Shown: positions 53,089 to 62,612, counted from the first letter of the stretch. The stretch is DNA of 64,000 nucleotides from Methanobacteriota archaeon (GCA_023393455.1 JAEWLJ010000015.1:157010-221009); one strand, 5' to 3'. Numbers and translations are program-made. The notes: a model not told the origin generated them from the sequence alone.

Positions 53089-54425
53089 CACTCCCTGTCA
53101 CTGCTCATGATTTCCATAAGGTCCGCTCTGGTAAACGTGCCGATGTTCGCAACAGTTGCATCCTCAACATAGCCTTGGAACAAGTTCTTTTTTTCTTGCA
53201 ATATTCTCTGAATTCTTTCCTCAATGGTATCCTCAACCAAGAACCTAATCACTTGAAGGGGTAATGTCCTTCCGAACCGATGTCCTCTTTGCATTGCCTG
53301 ATCTTCAACGGCTGGATTCCACCATCGATCGAATAGAATGATCAAAGATGCTGTTGAGAGATTTAGCCCTACACCACCTGCTTTAAGAGAAATTAGAAGG
53401 ACTTTTGGACCCTCAGAAGATTCAAAATCTCTAACGACCTGATTTCTTTCATCGGCTGACATCCCGCCATGGAAAATCGAAACGGATACATTAGTTAAAT
53501 GCACCTTAATCTGTAAGAGAGTTTTCACGTACTGTGAAAATACTACGACTTTGTACTGTGTTTCCTCAAGACCTTCGAGTATTGTGGTCAACGCATCCAT
53601 CTTGCAGGATTCCCCTGACCACGGCTCAAAGTTACAAATCTGCTTGAGCTTCGTGATCTTGGCCAGGATGTCCATAGAAGTGATCTTCTCTCTGCTCTCT
53701 GATAGGCTGCTCACAGAGTCAAAGAAAACATCAGAATATACTTGTCTCTGGATCCCGCTCATCTCCAAAATTAGGTCTTGGACCTGGAGTGGAGGCATTT
53801 CTTTCAGAACATCACTTTTTTTCCTTCGTAAGAAATAATCCTTTATTCTCTCATGTATTTCGCTTAGAGATAGAGCTGAATGCAGTAAGCCCGGTTTAAT
53901 AAACTGAAAAATTGAAATGAGATCGTCTGGATGATTTTCGAGGGGCGTTCCTGTTAACGCCCATGCCCTCTTTCTAGTAAGGAGTCTGCAGGACAATGCA
54001 AGGCTTGAGTTAATATTCTTGATCTTCTGCGCCTCGTCAAGAATTACTAGATCGGAATTCATTTCTCGCTCAATGAAATCAATATCTGATCTCACTGTTT
54101 CATACGATGCGATATAAATATGGTACGGGAGCCAGAAGATGGCTTTGCGATCATCGAAATTGCCCTTGACTACTCTGATCTTCAAGTTCGAAGTCCATCG
54201 TTTCAGTTCAAACTCCCAATTCATGCAGAGTGATGCTGGACAGACGACGAGGGCTCTATTACATAGTTTTTGCGAGAATAGTGATTGCAATGCAACGGCA
54301 GTCTGAACTGTTTTTCCAAGACCCATCTCGTCCGCCAAGAGGGCGTTTTCTCTCTCAAGAAGGAATTTAACACCTTCATACTGATAAGGGCGGAGCGTTG
54401 ACAGATCTTGTAACTTTGAATCCAT
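53088..54425 (-). CDS. SNF2-family helicase
   Basis: 445 aa SF2 ATPase. Motif I DEMGLGKT (32-39), motif II DEAQ, motif III LTGTPLENH, motif V LISLKAGGVGLNL and motif VI QAMQRGHRFGR. Only the core is present; no extra DNA-binding domain. The gene is between the RNA polymerase A'-like gene (103-bp gap) and parB (40 bp). It likely translocates on DNA to remodel or clear proteins. A TTTAAAG box ~40 bp upstream may be its promoter. Confidence 0.9.
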   Translation of the reverse strand: MDSKLQDLSTLRPYQYEGVKFLLERENALLADEMGLGKTVQTAVALQSLFSQKLCNRALVVCPASLCMNWEFELKRWTSNLKIRVVKGNFDDRKAIFWLPYHIYIASYETVRSDIDFIEREMNSDLVILDEAQKIKNINSSLALSCRLLTRKRAWALTGTPLENHPDDLISIFQFIKPGLLHSALSLSEIHERIKDYFLRRKKSDVLKEMPPLQVQDLILEMSGIQRQVYSDVFFDSVSSLSESREKITSMDILAKITKLKQICNFEPWSGESCKMDALTTILEGLEETQYKVVVFSQYVKTLLQIKVHLTNVSVSIFHGGMSADERNQVVRDFESSEGPKVLLISLKAGGVGLNLSTASLIILFDRWWNPAVEDQAMQRGHRFGRTLPLQVIRFLVEDTIEERIQRILQEKKNLFQGYVEDATVANIGTFTRADLMEIMSSDRE

Positions 54426-54528
54426 GTTAACTCATTTTTTTAGAAACTCTTACCTGGGTGACTTTAAAGCTTCCCATTATCTCGGAATGGCTCAGGATCG
54501 AATAACCTTCAAAAGGGCAATTAGCTGG

Positions 54529-57500
54529 TTATTTTTCTGCCTTGCAATGTTGCCTCGTTATCACTGGTAACTTCTCTTCACTAGGTGGTGATACTTCCGA
54601 GGTTGATAGTTTTAGTTGAACAGTTACAGATGATCTTTCAGCTTCACTCGGGTTAATAGAACTCCTAGATTCGACATATCTAGATGTCTGCCCACTGTCT
54701 ATTGATAAACTATGCTCGTTTTCTGTGATAGTTAACTGTGCTTGAGTTGATCTAGAAGCCTTGTGATGAACTCGAGGAGCAGCGGTAGCAGTCTCTGAGG
54801 TGGAACTTTGGGTATTTTCCGAGATTTGTGCGGGACTGATATGCAGCTCGGATTTTTGTGCAGATTTATGAGCGACAACGCTTTCAACAATTCTTCGTAC
54901 ATCAACCGGATTACCAAAAGTGGTTTTGGCTGGATCAGCTCCATCCTCTCCATATAAAAACTGGACAATGAATCCATTTCGTGTCCTCACCGATCCATCT
55001 GGATATACCTTCAGATTCTGAGTAGCATTAGTAATTTTTTGTTTAAGTTTAATTGCGTGCGAGATCTTTAGCCACTCCTGAATCATCTCTTGCCTTCCAC
55101 GATTTGCCTCCCTGAAAAAATCGGACGGTGATAGTCCGTCTCGAAGGTTTTTTTGAACAAAGCAATATTTAGAATCTCTTTCTTGATGGTGATGGAGATA
55201 GGGATGCGTCTTATTCTGGCGAGCCTGATAGATCTCTGGATCCTGCTTGTCTGGCTTGGGTTCGATGGACAATGAAATCCACATCGATTCCTTCATCGAG
55301 TTAATGGATCCTAAATATGCAGAATTTTTTGGTGTTCTATTGAGCTTCTTCGAGTTTACCAGAGTCTTTTCGGTGAGATCCCAGTCATCAAAGTCTAAAG
55401 AAAAGCCATCTATCATTAAGAAGCGCGAAGAAAGTTTTGTACAGTCTTCAATGAATTTTTTTGTAACTTCTGGTCCAAACTCGTGGAAAATTCTAGTTAT
55501 AATTTCCCCTTCAGAGATTCCTACAGCGGTTTTATCAATTGTGCCTGTTTGTAATGTGCTATTGGAAATAGATACATATGCATCAAAAGAACACTGTTCT
55601 CGCCTGCAATTTTCACATCCCCGGCATAATGACGACCGAAAGGTCATGTTGAGTGTATGCGGTAAGATTTGGGAAAAGATAAATTTATTATCCCATAACT
55701 GCACTCCCGCCTGTTCCCCTGTTGGAGGTGGCATATTCTGGATATCAAGAAAACCCAAAAGGTACAAAAAATCCTGTTTCGTGAACCAACTGGTATTATG
55801 GGTCAACAAAAAAACCCCTGTAAGCAAGTCCCCATCAAGGCCTACAGCAGGCCCGCCGCAACGGGATGAGATGATATTATTCTGTATTTTCATCAGCTCA
55901 GAAGCTTCAGCTCTTGCCTCATCAGAACGAGGAACGTAAATTTTGAGATAACCATCATCAAGTAAAGTGTTGCTTGGTCTTATCGATCTGCAAACGGTGG
56001 GGTTAAGTTGCAGTGTTTTGGATTTTGTCAACTTGGCCCTATATGCAAGCAGAGAAGTCTTTGAAAAGACGGGCGATCTACTGGCAAAAATCAAGTCTCC
56101 ATCACAAAGGTGCCGTTCAACTACCCACCCATAAGAGATCATTGTGGAAATTTTTGCTTTGTTCGCTTCGGTAATTTTAATTTTCCTTCCATCCGGACGG
56201 ATCACATAAACGATGTAATGCTGATGTAATTTTCCTTCAGCGTTCCCTTCGTTCATAATTAGAGAAGAGACATAATTGATGTTATAGCGATTTATACGAA
56301 CAGGAACAGTGAGTATTTCAGCAAATATTTCTGGAACCCCAATCTCATCTAAATCTAACTCTGGATTTGGGGAAAGGACTGAAGTGGCACAAAAATTCTG
56401 ATACTTGCCGGTCAACAATTCTCGAATCCGGCCACAATCTCCTATCAAACGATCTGATAGCGTTTTCAGGGGTTTGTGGGTTCGGTAGTGTTCTGCAGGA
56501 GGAGTTCCCTCCAGATGATTATCAAGGTATGTATTAACGTGATATTGCAACAGTTGCCAGAGTTCCTCAATAATATAATGTGAGGCTCCTCCCTCAGTGC
56601 TTTCTCGCAACCGTTGATTACTAAGAACTATATCTACGAGTTTGTGAGTTAAATCATCCTCTAAGCGTTTCCCAGCATCATCGATAATAGATGGACGCAT
56701 GGTAACAGGAGGGACTGGGAGAACTGATAGAATAGTCCATTCTGGCCTGAAATTGTCTGGATCGAAGCCTAATAAACGCAAGTCCTCGTTAGATATCCTT
56801 TTCAAACGAGATTCGATATCGATTGCGGTCAAATTCTGCTGGTTCCGTGCTCTTTTCTCATTAGGTCTCTCAAAGAAAGTTGATGGCTGTTCAACGAATA
56901 TGTACTGCTGCGGCTCTCCACAAAAACTACAATATCGCTCACTAGTGGAGAATGAATCTATGCTTCTTGTTTTTGGTAGGGACTGAAGCCTCTCAAACGA
57001 TTCTTCGATATCTTCTTTACAAACTCCAAGGGTTTCATAGTCATCTTCGTCTAGATCTCTTAATCTTTCAAGCACAACATTTTGGGAGACCATTTTTTCG
57101 ATGGGTCGATCCTCCTCTACCTCTGTTTCAATAAAGACATTTGGACTCCTGAATTTCCGTTTTGATTGATACTCCCCACAGTGTCGACATCTTGCTCCAG
57201 AAAATAAGTTAAATCTCCGCAAAACATCGTAGGTGCCTTTAGTCGCTTTTTTTGCATCAATATCGTCCAGCGCGTTGGATAATTCTTCTAACTCATCTAG
57301 ATTATTCTTAAGAAGGAGTCTGCCGCATTTAGAGCATGTCCAATAAAAAATATTCTTTAAAAGTTTATTTTTAGAATCCCTGTCCCGTTTGCTCTGGTGC
57401 CTGAGTTCCTGTTGAAATCTTCTGATATGGTCCTCAGCACACGTATTTGGTAATATTTTTCCGCATTTTCGGCATGTTGATGATAATAGTGTGTAAATCA

Positions 57501-57768
57501 AGTTTACATATCCGACATGGATAACAGGTTTCGCGAGTTCAATGTGCCCAAAGTGCCCCGGACAATCGGCTGCTTTCTGATCACAGGTCTTGCACCGAAG
57601 ACCTGGATCGATGACGCCCAGGTTTAGGTCCATTAGGCCCTGCGGGTAGGGGAATCCGTCGTCGTCGTAGGTATCCGGCCAGATGATCTTCCGGACACTC
57701 ATCTTGCGGATTTCCTTCGGGGAGAGGAGTCCGTATTCGATCCGGGCAATTTTTTTGGGGGCACTCAT
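54529..57768 (-). CDS. Stand-alone RNA polymerase A' (Rpo1N) homologue with destroyed catalytic loop
   Basis: 1079 aa. N-terminal ~110 residues match archaeal Rpo1N almost word for word (FGLLSP-like start, DTYDDDGFP, GLRCKTC, CPGHFGHIELAKPVIHVG). Later segments are RNAP-like: LSDRLIG (437-443), VSPDP-type NPELDLDEIGVPE, VIRPDGR, YGWVVERHL, GGP then LLTGVFLLT, and GLSPSDFF plus VQFLYGEDGADP near the end. The catalytic NADFDGD becomes NTLLDDG (600-606): Leu602 and Gly606 replace two of three metal Asps. The SARTV Arg becomes Thr in CATSV. A Cys cluster at 715-726 and a ~110-residue Ser/Thr/Gln-rich tail are extra. No Rpo1C or RpoB partner nearby. Likely a DNA-binding non-polymerase. Confidence 0.9.
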   Translation of the reverse strand: MSAPKKIARIEYGLLSPKEIRKMSVRKIIWPDTYDDDGFPYPQGLMDLNLGVIDPGLRCKTCDQKAADCPGHFGHIELAKPVIHVGYVNLIYTLLSSTCRKCGKILPNTCAEDHIRRFQQELRHQSKRDRDSKNKLLKNIFYWTCSKCGRLLLKNNLDELEELSNALDDIDAKKATKGTYDVLRRFNLFSGARCRHCGEYQSKRKFRSPNVFIETEVEEDRPIEKMVSQNVVLERLRDLDEDDYETLGVCKEDIEESFERLQSLPKTRSIDSFSTSERYCSFCGEPQQYIFVEQPSTFFERPNEKRARNQQNLTAIDIESRLKRISNEDLRLLGFDPDNFRPEWTILSVLPVPPVTMRPSIIDDAGKRLEDDLTHKLVDIVLSNQRLRESTEGGASHYIIEELWQLLQYHVNTYLDNHLEGTPPAEHYRTHKPLKTLSDRLIGDCGRIRELLTGKYQNFCATSVLSPNPELDLDEIGVPEIFAEILTVPVRINRYNINYVSSLIMNEGNAEGKLHQHYIVYVIRPDGRKIKITEANKAKISTMISYGWVVERHLCDGDLIFASRSPVFSKTSLLAYRAKLTKSKTLQLNPTVCRSIRPSNTLLDDGYLKIYVPRSDEARAEASELMKIQNNIISSRCGGPAVGLDGDLLTGVFLLTHNTSWFTKQDFLYLLGFLDIQNMPPPTGEQAGVQLWDNKFIFSQILPHTLNMTFRSSLCRGCENCRREQCSFDAYVSISNSTLQTGTIDKTAVGISEGEIITRIFHEFGPEVTKKFIEDCTKLSSRFLMIDGFSLDFDDWDLTEKTLVNSKKLNRTPKNSAYLGSINSMKESMWISLSIEPKPDKQDPEIYQARQNKTHPYLHHHQERDSKYCFVQKNLRDGLSPSDFFREANRGRQEMIQEWLKISHAIKLKQKITNATQNLKVYPDGSVRTRNGFIVQFLYGEDGADPAKTTFGNPVDVRRIVESVVAHKSAQKSELHISPAQISENTQSSTSETATAAPRVHHKASRSTQAQLTITENEHSLSIDSGQTSRYVESRSSINPSEAERSSVTVQLKLSTSEVSPPSEEKLPVITRQHCKAEK

Positions 57769-57974
57769 CGATAATCCCGTAGCAGTATACAGAATTTACA
57801 TGCTGCAGGAAATACCTTTTCTTTTAATTGTTTTTGCTCTTTAAAAGCTGGTGGACGTTAGTAAATGCTTAAACTTGCATATAATGAGTTATTTCTAGAA
57901 AAGAGAGTGTTACATAGGATAGGTAAGCATGTTGATTGGAGTTCTGGGAGTACTGTAGTGACTTCACGCAAAAA
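57769..57974. other. 206-bp AT-rich gap before the RNAP-like gene
   Basis: No gene seen. Several AT-rich blocks on the minus strand (for example TTTTAAAGAGC and ATTAAAAG, about 57,820-57,850) could be the promoter of the RNAP-like gene. Confidence 0.4.
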
Positions 57975-59759
57975 TTATTCAAAATTCATCCTCAAAAACT
58001 CATCCGGATACTTCAGTGCATTGAAGAACAGCGGCGTCCCTGAGAACGAAAGCGGCGAAATGGGGCCGATGGTCATGAACGGGTACGTGCGTTCGCCAAG
58101 GGAACTCTGGGGGTCGCGGAACATCTGGTAGAGCTGGATCGCATCCTCAGCACCCCCGATGATGTCTGTCAGGGCATACCGCTCCGTCCCCCACCCCAGG
58201 CCAAACCCGAAGACGTAGACCCGTATCTGGCTTATGATCTCACGGTGCAGGCTGGAGAGTGTCTGGCTGATGAACATCCAGCCCAGGCCGTACTTCCGTG
58301 TCGTGCGGATGGCGTCGATGAGTGAATTTCTTACGACATTCATATCCTCGGTCTCAGGATCTTCCCGTGGTGCAAGGCGGTGGGCCTCATCGATGACCAC
58401 AAGGCAGTTGAGCAGTTGCTTCGCTCGATATGACGCCTCCGCCTCGCTTTTGATCGTCCTGAGGAACTCCCCGATCAGGATGAACCGGATTGAATCGTTC
58501 CAGTAGGTGTCCGGCGGGATGTTGTTCTCGGAGAAGTCGATGATGATAGTATTTCCCTGCCGCTCACCTATCTTCTTGACCAGATCCTGGATCTTCACCC
58601 CGCGAACCTTATGCTCATACGAGAAGAGGTTGGCAACCTTTCTCCAGCGCTCGTAGAACTCGTCGGGATCGGCAGTCTCGTAATTCAGACTGAGCCTCTC
58701 CCGGGTATCTTTAGATGTGTAAATGTTATTCTGAACCTGCTCCAGGCCGAGCGCATCCCACACCCGGTCGAACGCTTCGCGGGTGTGCGCCTGATGGAGT
58801 GGGATGCTCCCGGAAGGTGACGACGATTCTGGATCGATACCAAATGAGCTCAGACCGCCTTTCTTTGCTGATCGTTTCTTTGGCTGGAGCGCTTTCAGCA
58901 CCTCATTCGCTGCACGATACCGGTTTGTATCCATGATTATGCCGAGCTCTTCAAAGAATCCGGAGTTGGCCAGTATCCTCTTGAACAACTCTTTGTCGTC
59001 CAGGACAAGGTTGTGAAGGTCGTAGATCTCGACGTTCCTGCCTAACCTCTCAACCAATATTCTTCGCAGAGGAGAAGCCTCTGCCAGATCGCCGGCGAAT
59101 TCCCCCTGGGGGTCGAGGATGAATATGCTCATTGACGGGTGCTTCGCATACCCCATCACCATCATCTTTGCAAGAACTGATTTTCCGGAGCCCGTCTTTC
59201 CAAACACCCCGATGTGGTATGCCTCACCGACACCGCCGCTGCCCGCCTGGGACTTCCCGAAATGCTTGAGCCACATGGGCATCGGAATCGATGTGCCGTA
59301 GGCGTTTCCTAAGTAGAACATCTCATCGCGATAGTTCGTGAACAGAGACTCCATGGTGGATTGATCCAGCAGCCGGATCGATGTCCCCGTCGCAGGGACC
59401 GTACCAAGCGAGCTCGGCTCGATCCCCTTGCTCCCATCCGAAAAGACCGAGCTCACCATCATATTGGCGGTGTGGACGTCCTGTCGCTCCGTTATCGGAT
59501 CCACCCTGCCTTTCTGCCGGATAATGCCTCGCATGGTCGGATCCTGAGTCCAGACATTCTGCATCTGCACTTCGGTGATCTGGCCCATAGCATAGTGATC
59601 TTCACCGTCCTGTGTGTAGTGAAATACACTCAGACTGCCGACAAGGCGCTTCTTCACCGCAGTACCGAGAATATCGATATTCAGTCCCGCTGTTGAAGAT
59701 GGCGATCCGACGACTCCGATCTTCTCCGTGTGGTCAAAATTTTCCTTGATCTCTGACAT
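57975..59759 (-). CDS. HerA-family ATPase
   Basis: 594 aa. Walker A GKTGSGKS at 187-194 followed by ILDPQGEFAGD, Walker B LVVIDEAHRLAP, and a C-terminal arginine-finger region TTRKYGLGWMFISQTLS. The N-terminal ~160 residues form the HAS-barrel. HerA is a hexameric DNA translocase that works with NurA. NurA is 9 bp upstream on the same strand. Composition is intermediate in GC between the host and the cluster. Confidence 0.88.
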   Translation of the reverse strand: MSEIKENFDHTEKIGVVGSPSSTAGLNIDILGTAVKKRLVGSLSVFHYTQDGEDHYAMGQITEVQMQNVWTQDPTMRGIIRQKGRVDPITERQDVHTANMMVSSVFSDGSKGIEPSSLGTVPATGTSIRLLDQSTMESLFTNYRDEMFYLGNAYGTSIPMPMWLKHFGKSQAGSGGVGEAYHIGVFGKTGSGKSVLAKMMVMGYAKHPSMSIFILDPQGEFAGDLAEASPLRRILVERLGRNVEIYDLHNLVLDDKELFKRILANSGFFEELGIIMDTNRYRAANEVLKALQPKKRSAKKGGLSSFGIDPESSSPSGSIPLHQAHTREAFDRVWDALGLEQVQNNIYTSKDTRERLSLNYETADPDEFYERWRKVANLFSYEHKVRGVKIQDLVKKIGERQGNTIIIDFSENNIPPDTYWNDSIRFILIGEFLRTIKSEAEASYRAKQLLNCLVVIDEAHRLAPREDPETEDMNVVRNSLIDAIRTTRKYGLGWMFISQTLSSLHREIISQIRVYVFGFGLGWGTERYALTDIIGGAEDAIQLYQMFRDPQSSLGERTYPFMTIGPISPLSFSGTPLFFNALKYPDEFLRMNFE

Positions 59760-59768
59760 AGTATCAGC

Positions 59769-60908
59769 TCATCGTCCAATTTCCGTTCGGTAGCCGTGCA
59801 TCAGCAGATACACCTCAGCCTCTGACTGGTCCCAGAATTGCAGCATCTCCTGTGTCGTTGCTTTCCTGATGGCAGGAATGACCTTTCCCATCTGTTTCAC
59901 CATTCTATCCGCTAGATAGAGGGGATAGGGCTCAAAGATCCCGGGAGTACCACATTGTAGCCGGATCGCTTCAAAGACCATACTCAGGCGGTTTTTGTCG
60001 GTCGCAACCGATCGGGGGAGTTCCAACCTGAAGGTTGGCGAATGGAGATACGGGCGGTAGTACACTACGTAGAGATTACTCATGCCGTCAATGATGGCCT
60101 TCAGATTCCCTGTTTCCTTGAGGATGGGTTCTGCAAAAGACCACAAGCCATCCGGGACCTTGAATGGAAACGGCCGGATATACTCGCCGGCATGCAGTAC
60201 GAAGGAGAGGAGCGCCCGGTCCTCATATACGCCCTCTTTCAGGAGAATCTTAGTTATCTGGTTATGGGATGTGTACTTGGGCACGCTGACAAATTGTTGG
60301 TCAGACCGCCGGGCATGGACGATTGTTTCGTATGCCTCCATCGTCGCCTTCATTCGTTCGAGCAGGATCTCTGAGAGATGGTTATCGACTCCATCGATGG
60401 TGTACAGTGCTTGCTGGATATTGATGAGAGGCGTGGTGAATGACCCGTCGAGAAAAATGACGTCGTGCGGAGCTGAACTGGCCAGTTCTAGTTCCATCAT
60501 AAGCATGATCGCCTTTGAGACAAGGCCCGTCTTATCGTGGTGTCTGGCGGGCAGCACCTCGCAGAGATGATGGGGGTATTCCCAGTGCCTGGTCTCGCTT
60601 GGGGGGGTCAGCCCTTCAACGGCGACTCCTGCTACTGCAACCATATCGGTTGAAAGCAGCCTCTCCAGCGTATACGCACCATCGACGCCACAGGTTGTTG
60701 GATATGATTGATTTGTGAGCAGATCTGAGTCATGCCTCAGTAACCCGTTCTCAACCAGATCGCTCCGGATGGAGCCCTTATTATCGAATAAACTTCGGAA
60801 TGAATGTGAAAGTGTCTCTCCCATCGATCCGCACTGGTCGAGCAACTCTTCAACCAGGGCCTCAGGTAATTCGTTGAACGGCTGAACATCGGGAGAGTTT
60901 ACCTGCAT
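59769..60908 (-). CDS. NurA-domain nuclease
   Basis: 379 aa from the ATG at 60908 (a TTG at 60944 gives a longer form). Motif I GVDGAY supplies the first metal Asp (residue 76); VIFLDGSFTTPL supplies the second acidic region; C-terminal YPLYLADRMVKQM is a NurA-like end. NurA is a 5'-3' nuclease that partners HerA. ATTAATTATAG lies ~45 bp upstream. Confidence 0.8.
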   Translation of the reverse strand: MQVNSPDVQPFNELPEALVEELLDQCGSMGETLSHSFRSLFDNKGSIRSDLVENGLLRHDSDLLTNQSYPTTCGVDGAYTLERLLSTDMVAVAGVAVEGLTPPSETRHWEYPHHLCEVLPARHHDKTGLVSKAIMLMMELELASSAPHDVIFLDGSFTTPLINIQQALYTIDGVDNHLSEILLERMKATMEAYETIVHARRSDQQFVSVPKYTSHNQITKILLKEGVYEDRALLSFVLHAGEYIRPFPFKVPDGLWSFAEPILKETGNLKAIIDGMSNLYVVYYRPYLHSPTFRLELPRSVATDKNRLSMVFEAIRLQCGTPGIFEPYPLYLADRMVKQMGKVIPAIRKATTQEMLQFWDQSEAEVYLLMHGYRTEIGR

Positions 60909-61189
60909 ATAATCACGGAACCTGATTATTGAAGACCTTTGCAAGGGCTATAATTAATGTTGCGGTTTCGATCTGACTTTTGAGGTGTCTCTTCTCCTGA
61001 ATTTTGGATCTAGAACGTCAGAAACATCTGATCGATAACAACGGTCCGAATAAGTAAGGTGCCATCCAATCCCCTCGGAAAAACCTTTTAGAACAAGGTG
61101 CAATGAGGGCGGCAGGGACCAGGGACATTATGTCCAGCAGCCTCACCCCCCCGAGCCCCCTCACAATCACCGCCACCACCCCGCCGCTC
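60909..61189. other. Gap between nurA and the methyltransferase remnant
   Basis: No gene. It contains the nurA promoter (ATTAATTATAG near 60,950-60,960) and, from about 61,100, GC-rich sequence that belongs to the decayed margin. Confidence 0.4.
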
Positions 61190-61290
61190 ACGGCCGACTG
61201 GCGTACCCACTCTACGGGCTCACCGAGGAGGAGATCGCAATCGTGGAGGGAGCAGCCTGGCGTTCCAGGTCAGGGGTTTTTACCACGTGA
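61190..61290 (+). pseudogene. C-terminal remnant of a class I DNA methyltransferase/restriction protein
   Basis: In one frame the sequence reads RLAYPLYGLTEEEIAIVEGA and ends at a TGA (61288-61290). LYGLTEEEIAIVEG is the usual tail of Eco57I/type IIG or PglX-like DNA methyltransferases. The rest of the gene is absent. Confidence 0.55.
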
Positions 61291-61337
61291 TGAAAGGGGG
61301 ATTCCTCCCCCGGGCAGAGCGGGACGCCGCTGCAACC

Positions 61338-62123
61338 TCAGCCGGAAGCCGTCCCGGCCATATCCCGGAGGTGCTGCATAATCCGGTCTTTGTTCCCCGG
61401 CAGGTTTGAGAACTGCTTATCGCAGACATCGCTGAACTTCGCGAGGGCCTTGCGGTTGACCTCCTCCTGATCCTCGAATATGCCGACCGAGACGAAGGGC
61501 CGCCCCCACTTCTCGAACTGCAGGATGTTTATCGTCGCGTCACGAACCCGGTCGTCGTTCGCGAGCGCAAAGATGTAGATCGGCCTCTGCATGCCGTTGA
61601 TCCTGCAGTCAACGGTGTATTTCCCTTCCGGATCATGCTCGGGATCGTGCCAGTCAAACTCCCTGCGCCCCTCAGGGACGGCCTCCTCGATGAGCGCGCG
61701 GAGATCCTCCTGGAACGTGGAGTAGACGCGCGATCTCGACAGATACGTAAGATCCGATATCCGGATCAGCGCCTGGATGAAACTCCAGAGGGCATCCCCA
61801 AACCGGTCGCCCGTGATGCGAATAGCGAGCTCGCCCCGGTTGTTCTCCAGCCCGAACCGGGACAGCACACTCGCGATCACCTTCTGGCGGGTTCCCCGCT
61901 CTAACTCCCTTGCATCGATCGAGTAGGTCAGGTGCATGAGGGTATGCCCCTCATCCGTCAGCGTCCAGGCGCCGTCCTCATCCTTCAGGACGATCGCGAG
62001 GTTATCCCCATCGTCAAAGACAAACGGTGTGAAGACCCGATACCGGTTGATACCCTCCGGGCGGAGATGGATCTGGCTGCAGACCTTCCTCCGAAACTCC
62101 TCTTCGATCGCCTCGATTGCCAT
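61338..62123 (-). CDS. DUF1828-domain protein
   Basis: 261 aa. Pattern FDDGDNLAIVLKDEDGAWTLT followed by DEGHTLMHL fits the N-terminal DUF1828 domain, and the C-terminal half (YIFALANDDRVRDATINIL) fits the associated DUF1829-like domain. Often near mobile or defence loci, function unknown. Directly follows the DUF6978-like gene (3-bp gap), forming a two-gene operon. Confidence 0.7.
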   Translation of the reverse strand: MAIEAIEEEFRRKVCSQIHLRPEGINRYRVFTPFVFDDGDNLAIVLKDEDGAWTLTDEGHTLMHLTYSIDARELERGTRQKVIASVLSRFGLENNRGELAIRITGDRFGDALWSFIQALIRISDLTYLSRSRVYSTFQEDLRALIEEAVPEGRREFDWHDPEHDPEGKYTVDCRINGMQRPIYIFALANDDRVRDATINILQFEKWGRPFVSVGIFEDQEEVNRKALAKFSDVCDKQFSNLPGNKDRIMQHLRDMAGTASG

Positions 62124-62126
62124 CGG

Positions 62127-62612
62127 TTATATCCCCCAGTCGGTAAGATCCTTCGTGGTTACCGCTGAACCCTCAAACCCGCAGTCGTTGAACATGCTCT
62201 TCAGCGCGCCGTGGTGATCCGAGTACCGGTCTGTCGGAACCGCATACCCATCCTCGTTCCAGCCCGCGGTCTGGTAGCGCTCTGTTGCAGTATGGATGTG
62301 GAAATCATAAAACTTCTCCTGCTCAAGCCTGTTCGTGTGTTCGTGACTTTTCCCGTTATATCGGCGTAGCCGGAACACCTGGTTTGTGTTTGGAATGATA
62401 TAGCCGAGGATCACGGAGAAGTCCAGCGAGTTGAATAGACTTTGCCGAAATATTAACCTGAACCGGGATTGATTCGCACCCTCTATACCGATCTCGTACT
62501 CCTTATGGCCGCCCTTCTCTTTAGGGCGAAATCTCCTGGAGAAATCTCCCGGCAGCGGCTTGGCCTCTCTGAGTAACGCATCGATCTCATCATCAGTGAG
62601 CCGCAAATTCAT
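62127..62612 (-). CDS. DUF6978-like hypothetical protein
   Basis: 161 aa. Recognisable only as a conserved hypothetical: LTDDEIDALLREAKPLP start, FRLIFRQSLFNSLDFSVILGY and FYDFHIHTATERYQ. It precedes the DUF1828 gene in the same operon; such pairs recur in archaeal and bacterial variable regions, so it may be a two-gene toxin-antitoxin or defence pair. Family call is from memory, moderate certainty. Confidence 0.5.
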   Translation of the reverse strand: MNLRLTDDEIDALLREAKPLPGDFSRRFRPKEKGGHKEYEIGIEGANQSRFRLIFRQSLFNSLDFSVILGYIIPNTNQVFRLRRYNGKSHEHTNRLEQEKFYDFHIHTATERYQTAGWNEDGYAVPTDRYSDHHGALKSMFNDCGFEGSAVTTKDLTDWGI

